Assembly (NCBI RefSeq): GCF_014199335.1
Contig: NZ_JACIJI010000001.1
Location: forward strand, 558,001 to 622,000
DNA length: 64,000 nt
Direction: 5' to 3'
DNA from: Stakelama sediminis
Lineage (GTDB): Bacteria > Pseudomonadota > Alphaproteobacteria > Sphingomonadales > Sphingomonadaceae
Below the pieces are notes generated by a model, which worked only from the letters and a program-made list of their open reading frames with translations, searched no databases and was not told the origin of the DNA. The position numbers and the translations under genes are program-made. Positions 9,232 through 19,914 of this stretch are shown here, one piece after another (the first letter of the stretch is position 1; each line of letters starts with the position of its first letter).

Positions 9232-10425
9232 TTACTTGTCGATGGAGCTCACCACGCCGGCGCCAACGGTACGACCGCCTTCGCGGATCGTGAAGCGCTG
9301 GCCAACGTCCATGGCGATCGGTGCGATCAGCTTAACGCCAAGCGCAACATTATCGCCGGGCATAACCATCTCGGTGCCTTCCGGCAGTTCGATGGTACCC
9401 GTCACGTCAGTCGTACGGAAGTAGAACTGCGGTCGATAGTTGGCGAAGAACGGCGTGTGACGGCCACCTTCGTCCTTCGACAGAACATACACTTCCGACT
9501 TGAACTCGGTGTGCGGCGTGATCGAACCCGGCTTCGCGAGCACCTGGCCACGCTCCACATCGTCACGAGCGACACCGCGCAACAGCGCGCCGACATTGTC
9601 GCCAGCCTGCCCCTGATCGAGCAGCTTGCGGAACATCTCAACACCCGTGACAGTCGTCTTGCGGACTTCCGGATGAATGCCGACGATCTCGACTTCTTCA
9701 CCAACCTTGATGATACCGGTTTCGACACGGCCGGTGACAACGGTACCGCGACCCGAGATCGAGAACACGTCTTCGATCGGCATCATGAACGGCTTGTCGA
9801 GCGGACGCTCCGGCTCAGGGATATATTCGTCGACCTGCGCCATCAGCTCGAGAACAGCCTTCTTGCCGATTTCCTCGTTGCTGTCTTCCAGCGCGGCCAG
9901 AGCCGAACCCTTGACGATCGGAATATCGTCGCCCGGGAACTCGTACGAGCTCAACAGTTCACGAATTTCCAGCTCGACCAGCTCGAGCAGTTCTTCGTCA
10001 TCAACCTGGTCGACCTTGTTCATGAACACGACCATCGCCGGCACGCCGACCTGACGAGCGAGTAGGATGTGCTCACGGGTCTGCGGCATCGGGCCGTCTG
10101 CGGCCGAAACCACCAGGATCGCACCGTCCATCTGCGCCGCGCCGGTGATCATGTTCTTCACATAGTCGGCGTGGCCGGGGCAATCGACATGCGCATAGTG
10201 ACGCTTGTCGGTTTCATACTCGACGTGCGCGGTCGAGATAGTGATGCCGCGCTCACGCTCTTCCGGTGCCTTGTCGATGTTTGCGAAGTCGACGGCCGTG
10301 CCGCCGCCCGTTTCGGCCAGGACCTTCGTAATCGCGGCCGTCAGCGACGTCTTGCCGTGGTCGACGTGGCCGATGGTGCCGATATTCAGGTGCGGTTTAG
10401 TCCGCTCGAACTTTGCTTTCGCCAT
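9232..10425 (-). CDS. tuf: Elongation factor Tu
   Basis: 397 residues. The G domain has GHVDHGKT (residues 19-26), DCPGH (about 81-85) and NKVD (about 136-139); domains 2 and 3 follow with the usual C-terminal [17 protein letters not shown]-Tu delivers aminoacyl-tRNA to the ribosome. An AGAAGGTAGGA ribosome-binding site precedes the ATG. Only one copy is in this window; it follows fusA after 81 bases. Confidence 0.98.
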   Translation of the reverse strand: MAKAKFERTKPHLNIGTIGHVDHGKTSLTAAITKVLAETGGGTAVDFANIDKAPEERERGITISTAHVEYETDKRHYAHVDCPGHADYVKNMITGAAQMDGAILVVSAADGPMPQTREHILLARQVGVPAMVVFMNKVDQVDDEELLELVELEIRELLSSYEFPGDDIPIVKGSALAALEDSNEEIGKKAVLELMAQVDEYIPEPERPLDKPFMMPIEDVFSISGRGTVVTGRVETGIIKVGEEVEIVGIHPEVRKTTVTGVEMFRKLLDQGQAGDNVGALLRGVARDDVERGQVLAKPGSITPHTEFKSEVYVLSKDEGGRHTPFFANYRPQFYFRTTDVTGTIELPEGTEMVMPGDNVALGVKLIAPIAMDVGQRFTIREGGRTVGAGVVSSIDK

Positions 10426-10506
10426 TATTTCCTACCTTCTGATCTACGCGTGTTCCGAATCGTCTTGGAAGACACGAGAGCGCGCCCCTTAACGAGTTCT
10501 TTCAGG

Positions 10507-12579
<2,073 letters not shown>

Positions 12580-12626
12580 TGTAAACACTCCGGTGCCGGG
12601 GATCATCCCCGGCGTTTAGGGAAAAA

Positions 12627-13097
12627 CTACCAGCGGTAATGACTGAAGGCGCGGTTGGCTTCCGCCATACGATGCGTGTCTTCACGCTTCTTGACCGCAT
12701 TGCCGCGATTGTTCGCGGCATCCATCAGTTCGCCGGACAGGCGTGCCGACATCGTGTTTTCCGAACGCGCACGAGCAGCAGTGATCAGCCAGCGAATCGC
12801 CAACGCCTGCGCACGGTCGGGGCGAACCTCGACCGGCACCTGATAAGTCGCACCACCGACGCGGCGGCTGCGAACTTCGATACCCGGCTTAATGTTGTTC
12901 AGCGCTTCATGAAAGATTCCCAGCGGATCCTTCTTGGCGCGCGCCTCAACGGTGTCGAGCGCGGAATAGACGATACCTTCTGCGACAGCCTTCTTGCCGT
13001 CCAGCATGACCGAATTCATGAATTTCGAAAGCACCAGATCACCAAATTTGGGATCGGGCAGGATTTCCCGTTTTTCGGGACGACGACGACGAGCCAT
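12627..13097 (-). CDS. rpsG: 30S ribosomal protein S7
   Basis: 156 residues starting [20 protein letters not shown], the standard S7 start, with the conserved [26 protein letters not shown] split across residues 78-103 and ending AFSHYRW. S7 nucleates the 30S head and in E. coli regulates the str operon. It is 94 bases downstream of rpsL and 47 upstream of fusA. Confidence 0.98.
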   Translation of the reverse strand: MARRRRPEKREILPDPKFGDLVLSKFMNSVMLDGKKAVAEGIVYSALDTVEARAKKDPLGIFHEALNNIKPGIEVRSRRVGGATYQVPVEVRPDRAQALAIRWLITAARARSENTMSARLSGELMDAANNRGNAVKKREDTHRMAEANRAFSHYRW

Positions 13098-13191
13098 TTC
13101 TGATTCCTTAGGTCTAATTCAGCGTATCCGGAACTTCCGGGATTCCGCCGAACCATCGACGGAACCCCTGTCCGGGGCTTACTTTGGCTGA

Positions 13192-13563
13192 TTACTTCGG
13201 ACGCTTCGCGCCGTACTTCGAACGGGACTGCTTGCGGTCCTTCACGCCCTGCGTGTCGAGAACGCCGCGCAGCACATGATAGCGCACACCGGGAAGGTCG
13301 CGCACACGCCCGCCGCGGATCAGCACGACGCTATGCTCCTGCAGGTTGTGGCCTTCGCCCGGAATGTAGCTGATGACTTCGCGCTGGTTCGTCAAGCGAA
13401 CCTTCGCCACCTTGCGAAGCGCCGAGTTCGGCTTTTTCGGCGTGGTGGTGTACACGCGAGTGCAGACGCCCCGCTTCTGCGGGTTCTGCTCCATTGCAGG
13501 AACCTTGCTCTTGGCCTTTTGCAAAACACGGCCCTTGCGGACCAATTGATTAATCGTCGGCAT
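13192..13563 (-). CDS. rpsL: 30S ribosomal protein S12, with Arg at position 88
   Basis: 123 residues from [15 protein letters not shown], normal S12 length, containing [12 protein letters not shown] with Lys43 in the usual place. In the second decoding-centre loop the sequence is [13 protein letters not shown]: the residue equivalent to Lys88 of E. coli (counting Met) is Arg, encoded by CGC at 13300-13302. In E. coli and Mycobacterium, Lys-to-Arg at this site gives streptomycin resistance. First gene of the str operon; an ATG four codons upstream is less likely. Confidence 0.98.
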   Translation of the reverse strand: MPTINQLVRKGRVLQKAKSKVPAMEQNPQKRGVCTRVYTTTPKKPNSALRKVAKVRLTNQREVISYIPGEGHNLQEHSVVLIRGGRVRDLPGVRYHVLRGVLDTQGVKDRKQSRSKYGAKRPK

Positions 13564-13636
13564 GAAGCCCTTCACCTTTTTTCGTTACCGGCAAATTCCG
13601 GCGGTTACTTTGCTGAAGCCCTTACCTGTGCAATAC

Positions 13637-13670
13637 AAAAAGCCCCGGCGGTCATCCCGACCCCCCGGGC
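13637..13670 (-). terminator. Attenuator-like terminator in the rpsL leader
   Basis: On the minus strand a 12-position stem (10 pairs, two G-G mismatches), GCCCGGGGGGTC against GACCGCCGGGGC with a 5-base loop, is followed directly by TTTTT. It lies between the predicted promoter and the rpsL start, about 75 bases before the ATG. An intrinsic terminator in this position suggests transcription attenuation of the str operon. A 39-codon open frame (13585-13704, minus) spans the hairpin, but it has no clear ribosome-binding site. Confidence 0.55.
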
Positions 13671-13743
13671 CTTCGTCTTCAGCAACGTTCAGCTCAAAGC
13701 CCATACACGTGTCCTGACGGATACGCCTTACGGGACGCGGGCG

Positions 13744-13772
13744 CCTATACCCATGCAAGAGTGTGGGGTCAA
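13744..13772 (-). promoter_or_regulatory. rpsL: Predicted promoter of the str operon
   Basis: On the minus strand TTGACC (plus-strand 13767-13772) and TATAGG (13744-13749) are separated by exactly 17 bases, a good sigma-70-type match. Transcription would start near 13737 and give a leader of about 175 bases before rpsL containing the attenuator-like hairpin. Confidence 0.65.
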
Positions 13773-13844
13773 TGGGGCGCCGTGCACTAATCCGCCGAGA
13801 CGTCAAGCAAGCGTCAATACCTTTACGGGTACAAGCGCAACTCC

Positions 13845-14438
13845 ATGAAGCACCTTATTCCGAGCCCCCAATACCGGATCATACGCACACGTCATGATAT
13901 GGCCCTTCCGTGTCTGATGACAAGTGTCACGCTGGGCTTCGCCGCAACACTACTTCCACCTATTCCCGTTCCCGGATTATGGACGCTCGCACAGACCCTG
14001 ACTCCCGACGCGCCGATTGCATTACTCGCCATCGCAGTGGCGCTCGGAGCAACGGTGGCGCTGACGGCAGCACTTGCCCGCAATCCGCCATATGGGGGCA
14101 AGGCGCGGGCCGCGGCCGCGATACTTGCAATCGCCATACCCGGCATGACGATGCCGGATATGGGACTCGTGTCGATCGTGGCGGCCCTTCCCTTCACCCT
14201 ATGGCTCCTCCGACAGAAAGAGCGACTGCCCGCGCTGCTGTTCGGGCTTGCACTTGCAGAAACCCTTGCCTGCGCACCGGCGGTTGGCAGCGTTGCCCTG
14301 CTGGCGGCACTAATCGCGGCAACTCGTATTCTCGTCACGCCTCACGCCGCCAACGACAACCTGCCCATAATAAACGCTTCACCCTTTGCCGGGGTAGCGC
14401 TTAACCTGGATTATGTTAGCCTTTCCGCGAAGAATTGA
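13845..14438 (+). CDS. Hypothetical integral membrane protein
   Basis: 197 residues if read from 13845; a start at 13899 (MALPCLMTSV) is equally possible and neither has a clear ribosome-binding site. About five hydrophobic stretches (around residues 22-50, 57-80, 87-103, 106-122, 128-163) are rich in Ala and Leu. It is divergent from rpsL and ends 21 bases before the bactofilin gene. I do not recognise a family. The open frame, codon pattern and membrane profile make it a plausible gene, but with little conservation to lean on. Confidence 0.55.
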   Translation: MKHLIPSPQYRIIRTRHDMALPCLMTSVTLGFAATLLPPIPVPGLWTLAQTLTPDAPIALLAIAVALGATVALTAALARNPPYGGKARAAAAILAIAIPGMTMPDMGLVSIVAALPFTLWLLRQKERLPALLFGLALAETLACAPAVGSVALLAALIAATRILVTPHAANDNLPIINASPFAGVALNLDYVSLSAKN

Positions 14439-14459
14439 TTCCGCGGGAGGGCGCAACGC

Positions 14460-14900
14460 ATGTTCAAATCGACTGACAAACCGACTCGAGAAATCCCAAG
14501 CATCGGAAAGCGGGGGGAATTTTCGATCTTCAGCGCGGACGTAACCGTCGCCGGCAATGTGTCGGCTCAGGCGGATTTGCATATCGATGGCCGAATCGAG
14601 GGCGATGTCACCTGCCAATCTCTGGTGCTAGGCGCGGGCAGCCATGTGCAAGGCGAAATATGCGCCGACAGCGCCCGTATCGCCGGCACGGTGGAAGGCG
14701 GCGTGCGGGTTCGTGATCTGACGATCGAACATGGCGCGCAAGTCACTGGCGATGTCGAATATGAAAATCTGTCTATCGCCACAGGCGCGCGTGTGGACGG
14801 CACGCTGCGCCATGTCGGTGCCAATATGCTGAAACAATCTGCCGTCGGCACCAAGAGCGACCATGTCCGGCTGATCGAATCGGCAGCGGAAGCGGGCTGA
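14460..14900 (+). CDS. Bactofilin (polymer-forming cytoskeletal protein)
   Basis: 146 residues. The centre (about residues 20-115) is a run of short beta-helix repeats with the bactofilin pattern (LHIDGRIEGDV, AGTVEGGVRV, GARVDGTLRH). Bactofilins polymerise without nucleotides and in other bacteria scaffold cell-wall enzymes, stalks or chromosome structures. The N-terminal 18 residues are polar and the C-terminus is a short acidic tail. A GGAGG site lies about 10 bases upstream of the ATG. There is no adjacent M23 peptidase, a frequent bactofilin partner, so its role is open. Confidence 0.9.
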   Translation: MFKSTDKPTREIPSIGKRGEFSIFSADVTVAGNVSAQADLHIDGRIEGDVTCQSLVLGAGSHVQGEICADSARIAGTVEGGVRVRDLTIEHGAQVTGDVEYENLSIATGARVDGTLRHVGANMLKQSAVGTKSDHVRLIESAAEAG

Positions 14901-14921
14901 AGCAGCCACAATATCACACGC

Positions 14922-14962
14922 AAAAAAATGCGCGGGAAGGACGACCCCTCCCGCGCATTTTT
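14922..14962. terminator. Bidirectional intrinsic terminator
   Basis: A perfect stem of 14 pairs (AAAAATGCGCGGGA against TCCCGCGCATTTTT) with an 11-base loop has A-runs on the left and T-runs on the right, so it can end both the bactofilin transcript and the convergent acnA transcript. Confidence 0.92.
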
Positions 14963-14984
14963 GCTTCAGCCGCTGATCGAGCGA

Positions 14985-17657
14985 TCAGGCGGCGAGTTTA
15001 CGAAGCACATATTGCAGGATGCCGCCATTCAGGAAATATTCCATCTCATTGGCGGTATCGATGCGGCACAGCGCCTTGAAGGTTTCGTTTGAGCCGTCGG
15101 CACGCGTCACCGTCACCTCAACCTCCTGGCGCGGTCTAAGGTCGGCGACACCACGTATTGTGAAGCTTTCGGCGCCATCGAGTTTCAGCGTCTGACGCGA
15201 AACCCCTTCCGGAAACTGCAAGGGCAGGACGCCCATCCCGACCAGGTTCGAACGGTGGATACGTTCGAAGCTTTCGGCGATAACAGCGCGAACACCTAGC
15301 AGGATGGTGCCCTTGGCTGCCCAGTCGCGGGACGAGCCGGTGCCGTATTCTTTGCCCGCGACGACGACCAGCGGGGTGCCGTCGGCCTTGTGGCGCATGG
15401 CGGCGTCGTAGATGGCCATCGTTTCGCCGTCATATCTGGTCATGCCGCCTTCGACACCGGGGACCATTTCATTGCGAATCCGGATATTCGCGAAAGTACC
15501 CCGCATCATGACTTCGTGGTTTCCGCGGCGGGAGCCGTAGGAATTGAAGTCTTTGCGGCTAACCTGATGATTTTGCAGGTAAATTCCGGCGGGACTGTCC
15601 GCCTTGATGCTGCCGGCGGGGGAGATGTGGTCGGTGGTGACCGAATCGCCGAGGATCGCCAGCGGCTTTGCCTCGATGATGTCGCCGACCGGGGCGGGCG
15701 TCATCTGCATCCCTTCGAAATAGGGCGGATTCTGCACATAGGTGGAACCGGCGTTCCACGAATAGGTGTCGGAGCCTTCGACGTCGATCGCCCGCCAGTG
15801 TTCGTCACCGGCATAGACATTGCCGTAGCGGTCGCGGAACATGTCGTCGTCGATGTTGGCACCGACCATGTCGGCCACTTCCTGATTGGTCGGCCAGATG
15901 TCCTTCAGGAAAACGTCGTTGCCGTCAGTATCCTGCCCGATCGGCGTGGTTTCCATATCCTGGGTCACCGTACCCTTGAGCGCATAGGCGACGACGAGCG
16001 GCGGGGAAGCGAGGAAGTTGGCGCGCACGTCGGGCGACACGCGGCCTTCGAAGTTGCGGTTACCCGACAGCACCGACGCGGCGACGATGTCGTTACCGTT
16101 GATCGCCTTTGAAATCGGCTCGGCCAGCGGGCCGGAATTGCCGATACAGGTAGTGCAGCCATAGCCGACCAGGTTGAAGCCGAGCGCGTTCAGATCCTCG
16201 GTCAGGCCCGATTTGTCGAGATAGTCGGTCACGACCTGCGATCCCGGTGCGAGCGAGGTCTTTACCCAGGGCTTTGGCTTCAGACCCTTTGCCCGTGCCT
16301 TGCGCGCGACCAGACCGGCGGCGACCAGCACCGCGGGGTTGGAGGTGTTGGTGCACGATGTGATCGCGGCAATGACAACATCGCCGTCGCCGATATCGTG
16401 ATCGCGGCCATCGACGGCCACGCGCGCGGGCGCATCCTTTTTATACACGCTGGCAAGGTCGCCGTTGAATACATCATCGACCTGCGGCAGTTCGATGCGG
16501 TCCTGCGGACGCTTCGGCCCGGCAAGGCTGGCATGGACGGTCGACATGTCGAGTTCGAGCGTATCGGTGAAGACGGGATCGGTGCGCCCCGCCTCATGCC
16601 ACATGCCCTGCGCCTGACAATAGGCCTTTACCAGTGCGACGGTTTCGTCGTCGCGCCCGGTGAGGCGCATATAATCGAGCGTCTTTTCATCGATCGGGAA
16701 GAAGCCGCAGGTGGCGCCGTATTCGGGCGCCATATTGGCGATGGTCGCACGGTCGGCGAGCGTCAGCGCCTCCAGACCGGGGCCGTAAAATTCGACGAAG
16801 CGGCCGACCACGCCCTTGGCACGCAGCATCTGCGTCACCGTCAGCACGAGGTCGGTGGCGGTGATGCCTTCATTGAGCCTGCCGGTCAGTTTGAAGCCGA
16901 CGACTTCGGGCACCAGCATCGAAATCGGCTGGCCGAGCATTCCGGCCTCCGCCTCGATCCCGCCGACGCCCCAGCCCAGCACGCCGAGGCCGTTGATCAT
17001 CGTGGTGTGGCTGTCGGTGCCGACCAGCGTGTCGGGATAGGCCACCGGCTGTCCGTCCGGCCCTTCGGACGACCACACGCCCTTGCCGATATATTCGAGG
17101 TTCACCTGATGGCAGATGCCGGTGCCCGGCGGCACGGCATGGAATTTATCGAGCGCCTTCGACCCCCATTTCAGGAATTCATAGCGTTCGCCGTTACGCT
17201 GATATTCCAGCTCGACATTCTGTTCGAACGCCTTTGGCGTGCCGAATTCGTCGACCATGACCGAATGGTCGATGACGAGATGGACGGGAACCTGCGGATT
17301 GATCTTTTCGGCGCTGCCGCCGAGCTTCGTGATCGCATCGCGCATCGCGGCGAGATCGACGACGCAGGGAACGCCGGTAAAATCCTGCAGCAGGACGCGC
17401 GCGGGGCGATACTGAATTTCGCGGTCCGAGCGGGCATCCTTTTGCCAGTCGACAATCGCCTGCGCATCGTCGGTGGTGACGGTGGAGCCGTCTTCAAACC
17501 GCAGCATGTTTTCGAGCAGCACCTTCATCGAGAAGGGAAGCCGCGAAACATCGCCAAGCTTTTCCGCCGCCTTTGCGAGCGAATAATAGCTGTATTTCTT
17601 TCCCCCGACATCCAGCGTGTCGCGGGTGCCGAGCGTATCCTGGCCAATTGCGGTCAT
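14985..17657 (-). CDS. acnA: Aconitate hydratase A
   Basis: 890 residues from [15 protein letters not shown], the normal AcnA length. It has the three [4Fe-4S] cysteines in [12 protein letters not shown] and [14 protein letters not shown], and the C-terminal swivel domain with [16 protein letters not shown]. It interconverts citrate and isocitrate in the TCA cycle. The frame is open 105 codons further upstream, but that stretch does not resemble aconitase, and the ATG at 17657 has a GGAAGGG site. The gene is single in its transcript, with terminators on its 3' side. Confidence 0.97.
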   Translation of the reverse strand: MTAIGQDTLGTRDTLDVGGKKYSYYSLAKAAEKLGDVSRLPFSMKVLLENMLRFEDGSTVTTDDAQAIVDWQKDARSDREIQYRPARVLLQDFTGVPCVVDLAAMRDAITKLGGSAEKINPQVPVHLVIDHSVMVDEFGTPKAFEQNVELEYQRNGERYEFLKWGSKALDKFHAVPPGTGICHQVNLEYIGKGVWSSEGPDGQPVAYPDTLVGTDSHTTMINGLGVLGWGVGGIEAEAGMLGQPISMLVPEVVGFKLTGRLNEGITATDLVLTVTQMLRAKGVVGRFVEFYGPGLEALTLADRATIANMAPEYGATCGFFPIDEKTLDYMRLTGRDDETVALVKAYCQAQGMWHEAGRTDPVFTDTLELDMSTVHASLAGPKRPQDRIELPQVDDVFNGDLASVYKKDAPARVAVDGRDHDIGDGDVVIAAITSCTNTSNPAVLVAAGLVARKARAKGLKPKPWVKTSLAPGSQVVTDYLDKSGLTEDLNALGFNLVGYGCTTCIGNSGPLAEPISKAINGNDIVAASVLSGNRNFEGRVSPDVRANFLASPPLVVAYALKGTVTQDMETTPIGQDTDGNDVFLKDIWPTNQEVADMVGANIDDDMFRDRYGNVYAGDEHWRAIDVEGSDTYSWNAGSTYVQNPPYFEGMQMTPAPVGDIIEAKPLAILGDSVTTDHISPAGSIKADSPAGIYLQNHQVSRKDFNSYGSRRGNHEVMMRGTFANIRIRNEMVPGVEGGMTRYDGETMAIYDAAMRHKADGTPLVVVAGKEYGTGSSRDWAAKGTILLGVRAVIAESFERIHRSNLVGMGVLPLQFPEGVSRQTLKLDGAESFTIRGVADLRPRQEVEVTVTRADGSNETFKALCRIDTANEMEYFLNGGILQYVLRKLAA

Positions 17658-18138
17658 ATCGAGGCCCTTCCTTCCTTGCCATTTGTCCTGCCAACGCGAC
17701 GGGGAAGCGGAAGGTCCGCGCGAGCACGCCAGCAATTTCGCGAATGCGAGATTCGTGCGCGCACTTAGCAAGGGGGTGCCGTTTGGGGAAGTGGGTGGTG
17801 TCGGGTTTGATGGGGTATCGGTGGAGTGATTGGGGGTGGGGGTGGAGGCGTAACGGAGTTTGGCCAACTTCAGCATGGCTGGTTTGCGCTCTAATAGCTG
17901 CCATTCCGTACAAGCATCAGATCGCTCAAAACCTGCCGTTTGTATCGTCGACGTCAACCACATCCTTGGCAAGGCTGAGACAGGAATTCAATCCTCATTG
18001 GAAGAACTATTATTCAATAACTTAGAGAATTTCTTTCAGCTGGGACCACTCGGGCTAGCACGCTCATTACTTTGGGTGCAGTTTCCAAGTTCGGCTATTC
18101 ACAGGCGGCACCGCGGGCGCGACACCGCCCACGATAGG
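17658..18138. other. 481-base gap upstream of acnA
   Basis: No convincing gene is seen. The part next to acnA must hold its promoter, but I find no clear -35/-10 pair. It includes a C-rich tract on the minus strand (about 17790-17850), a CGAAT/ATTCG inverted repeat near 17740-17755, and then lower-GC sequence from about 17930 that marks the start of the accessory islet. Confidence 0.5.
18104..18129 (-). other. Hairpin after the DUF2158 gene
   Basis: Outer arms GGCGG (18104-18108) and CCGCC (18125-18129) with an inner CGCG/CGCG pair form a compact stem-loop just past the 3' end of the DUF2158 gene on the minus strand. No T-run follows. It is the first of a series of hairpins that each close one small gene. 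Confidence 0.45.
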
Positions 18139-18324
18139 TTAAGAATGTTCAATAGCGGGCAAGGGGAAATCGCCGGTCTTCACGCCTTTGCCGTCGAACC
18201 ACGTGCAATATGCGTGAATAGGGCCGCCGCCCATATATCCGCTCTCACGAATCGTAGTGATCGTCATCTTTGGGCCACCGGACTTCAAGACTACGGTGTC
18301 ACCTACATTAAATTGGTCGCTCAT
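18139..18324 (-). CDS. DUF2158 (YodC-like) small protein
   Basis: 61 residues starting MSDQFNVGDTVVLKSGGPKM. The VGDTVVLKSGGPKMT block is the hallmark of DUF2158 (YodC family), a small SH3-like fold of unknown function often found in accessory DNA. The remainder (GPIHAYCTWFDGKGVKTGDF) fits the family, including the conserved CxWF. An AAGGAG ribosome-binding site lies 8 bases upstream. It is in a run of tiny minus-strand genes separated by hairpins. Confidence 0.85.
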   Translation of the reverse strand: MSDQFNVGDTVVLKSGGPKMTITTIRESGYMGGGPIHAYCTWFDGKGVKTGDFPLPAIEHS

Positions 18325-18340
18325 TTCGAACTCCTTATGC

Positions 18341-18374
18341 GGAATGCGCCCCAGCCGAATCTGGGGCGCATTCC
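18341..18374 (-). other. Perfect 14-bp hairpin between two small genes
   Basis: GGAATGCGCCCCAG (18341-18354) and its exact complement CTGGGGCGCATTCC (18361-18374) flank a 6-base loop. It starts a few bases after the 45-codon gene and ends just before the DUF2158 ribosome-binding site. With no T-run, it may be an RNA-processing or stability element or a weak terminator. Confidence 0.75.
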
Positions 18375-18380
18375 TTATGA

Positions 18381-18518
18381 TTACCGGCGCTTCGACGGAT
18401 CGATCACGCGCTCACGTTCGGTCGTCTTCGGATGACGATTAGCGTAGCGTTCGGTTACGAACTGGCCGCTGCCAGAGTCACGAAATACGGTCTTTCGGGG
18501 TCCTTTCGGATTACTCAT
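18381..18518 (-). CDS. 45-residue small conserved-type protein
   Basis: MSNPKGPRKTVFRDSGSGQF begins the protein, which continues VTERYANRHPKTTERERVID and ends PSKRR. The RDSGSGQFVTERYA...HPKTTERE pattern resembles a very small protein family common in proteobacterial genomes and sometimes mislabelled multidrug transporter; the function is unknown and a transporter role is impossible at this size. GGAG lies 8 bases before the ATG. It is highly charged and has no membrane segment. Downstream is the perfect 14-bp hairpin, then the DUF2158 gene. Confidence 0.7.
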   Translation of the reverse strand: MSNPKGPRKTVFRDSGSGQFVTERYANRHPKTTERERVIDPSKRR

Positions 18519-18572
18519 CTTCAATCTCCATAAAGCAGTTGAACGACGAGACGTTCGCATGGCGTCTTCCTA

Positions 18573-18600
18573 CGACGGTGGGCATCACTGCCCACCGTCG
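18573..18600 (-). other. Perfect 12-bp hairpin between two small genes
   Basis: CGACGGTGGGCA (18573-18584) pairs exactly with TGCCCACCGTCG (18589-18600) around a 4-base loop. It lies just after the stop codon of the 46-residue gene on the minus strand. No T-run follows. Its position repeats the gene-then-hairpin pattern of this islet. Confidence 0.75.
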
Positions 18601-18612
18601 CCTCATCATCGG

Positions 18613-18753
18613 TTAAACCGGAATGAGGATCGGCCACGCCTTCAGCCCGAAAGCCTTAGCGTAGAGCACCTTGCCGGTGCGCGCGCACTTCCGCCAAGGG
18701 CGGAAGATGTAGCGGTATCCCGGCGGCGCTGGCGGGAGTGAACCCGTCGCCAT
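18613..18753 (-). CDS. 46-residue small protein (GYRYIFRPW type)
   Basis: The protein reads MATGSLPPAPPGYRYIFRPW then RKCARTGKVLYAKAFGLKAW then PILIPV. The PGYRYIFRP...TGKVLYAKAFGLKAWPI pattern looks like a real small conserved protein seen in sphingomonads, but I cannot give it a function. GGAG is 7 bases upstream of the ATG at 18753; the frame is open 17 codons further upstream without a good site. Aromatic and basic, no membrane segment. Confidence 0.6.
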   Translation of the reverse strand: MATGSLPPAPPGYRYIFRPWRKCARTGKVLYAKAFGLKAWPILIPV

Positions 18754-18892
18754 ACCACGTCTCCGAGGGGCGATGTCTGCCTTGACAAGGAGACCGAAAC
18801 GCAATATGCGCGGCGTTGCAACACGGCCGATTCGGCGCTTATCTGAGGCTTCCCTACCGGCGAGCCCCTGTAAGCCCGATAGGAAAAAATGA

Positions 18893-18920
18893 AGGCCTGA
18901 GCCCTGCTCAGGTCTTTTTT
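18893..18920. terminator. Terminator-like hairpin after the ImmA gene
   Basis: CCTGAG (18894-18899) and CTCAGG (18907-18912) form a hairpin with a T-run on the plus side (18914-18921) and an A-run at about 18885-18890 that gives a weaker, displaced T-run on the minus side. The plus-strand orientation is the stronger terminator, but the only nearby gene ending here is the minus-strand ImmA gene. Confidence 0.55.
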
Positions 18921-19462
18921 TATACGGTAATCTTCCCCTTCCTATTGAGGTATTCGAGGCGATTGCTCGCCGCCTTATAGCCTACGCCGTGGCGATCCAT
19001 GACAGTATGCACGGTATCAAGTATAGTGAAGAAGCGCGCTGGCATGAGCAATTCGCTCGCAAACTGATTGGCTTGTGGTTCGCTCAATCGATATGCAGGG
19101 ACCTCTTGGCCGGCAGTTGCTCGCGCTAGGGGAATTTTCGTGTGAATGGCCCAATGGGCCAGTTCGTGTGCGGCTGTAAAACGATCGCGAACTTCGCCTG
19201 CCCATGCTCCACGATAAACATCTTCGCGGAGCATGATGCAGGTGCCGTCCGGGTCGGTATAACCTTCCGCCGGCCCCATTTCCGAAGCTTCGACGGGAAT
19301 TAACGTGAAGTAGTTAAGCGCATTATCCAATACCCGCTCCATCATATCCATGATGGGGGTGTACGGGGTTTGGTCCAAGCCGAACTTCGACCGCCAACCC
19401 TGAGCGATTTGCTCAATGTTATCCCAGCTTCTTGCTGGAACGATGAAGTTCTGCCCACTCAC
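18920..19462 (-). CDS. ImmA/IrrE family zinc metallopeptidase
   Basis: 180 residues with the zinc-protease motif HELAH in TAAHELAHWAIH (about residues 94-105) and the family's later region PQANQFASELLMP, where the third zinc ligand (Glu) is expected. ImmA/IrrE peptidases cleave partner XRE-type repressors, for example in ICEBs1 and Deinococcus. The start is GTG with AGGA upstream. It lies 9 bases downstream of an XRE gene in the same transcript, so the repressor is the likely partner. Whether it cleaves or merely binds it cannot be told from sequence. Confidence 0.88.
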   Translation of the reverse strand: MSGQNFIVPARSWDNIEQIAQGWRSKFGLDQTPYTPIMDMMERVLDNALNYFTLIPVEASEMGPAEGYTDPDGTCIMLREDVYRGAWAGEVRDRFTAAHELAHWAIHTKIPLARATAGQEVPAYRLSEPQANQFASELLMPARFFTILDTVHTVMDRHGVGYKAASNRLEYLNRKGKITV

Positions 19463-19471
19463 TTTGCTTTC

Positions 19472-19825
19472 CTATCCCTGCTTCCGGTTCAAAATGTCCC
19501 GGATATTGTTGAGTTCATCTTCAGTCAGTCCATTCATTCTGCGTGCCAGCAAGCCCGCCGTATCGCGTCCCAGCATAGTATTCGGTTCAATCGTAAAAGC
19601 TTTTCGAGCGCGATCTGCGGTCTGTCGCAATCTTTCAGCCACGTCCCATGCCAAACCATATGCCTTAACAACCGATTCTTCGAAGCCGTTGGGCGGTGTC
19701 TTCTTTCCAACTTCAACCGCTGAAACGAAAGCGGCGGACTTCTTCAGTTTTTCGGCCATATCAAGCAAACGTTCGTCACGATCGATTCTGATTTTGCGTA
19801 GCTCCTTTCCGAGTTCGGTGATCAT
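19472..19825 (-). CDS. XRE-type HTH transcriptional regulator
   Basis: 117 residues. An N-terminal lambda-Cro/XRE helix-turn-helix spans about residues 4-60 (LGKELRKIRIDRDERLLDMAE then SAAFVSAVEVGKK). The C-terminal half is helical and ends EDELNNIRDILNRKQG, possibly for dimerisation or contact with the peptidase. An AAGG site precedes the ATG. The gene has a near-consensus promoter overlapped by an array of CAACC/GGTTG half-sites, which argues for autorepression. It forms a two-gene unit with the ImmA-type peptidase. Confidence 0.85.
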   Translation of the reverse strand: MITELGKELRKIRIDRDERLLDMAEKLKKSAAFVSAVEVGKKTPPNGFEESVVKAYGLAWDVAERLRQTADRARKAFTIEPNTMLGRDTAGLLARRMNGLTEDELNNIRDILNRKQG

Positions 19826-19852
19826 GACCTTACCTTTCTCCCAGTTTCAAAC

Positions 19853-19914
19853 ATTGTAACTGAAACTGAAGAATCTGTCAACCGTTAGGTTGTATTAATC
19901 AACCTATATGGTTG
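19853..19914 (-). promoter_or_regulatory. Promoter and operator array of the XRE-ImmA unit
   Basis: On the minus strand TTGACA (plus-strand 19876-19881) and TACAAT (19853-19858) are exactly 17 bases apart, a near-perfect sigma-70 promoter. Overlapping and upstream of the -35 are four half-sites in alternating orientation: CAACC 19879-19883, GGTTG 19888-19892, CAACC 19900-19904, GGTTG 19910-19914. A second inverted repeat, GTTTCA/TGAAAC, brackets the -10 (19844-19866). This is a strong candidate operator for the XRE repressor. Confidence 0.8.

Noticed and set aside
15390..17768. Two long plus-strand frames (240 and 456 codons) opposite acnA
   Set aside because: They lie fully or almost fully inside aconitase, with no ribosome-binding site and shadow-like composition.
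18104..18600. Integron attC sites
   Set aside because: The hairpins have perfect stems but none shows the GTTRRRY/RYYYAAC cores or the extrahelical bases of attC, and no integrase is present.
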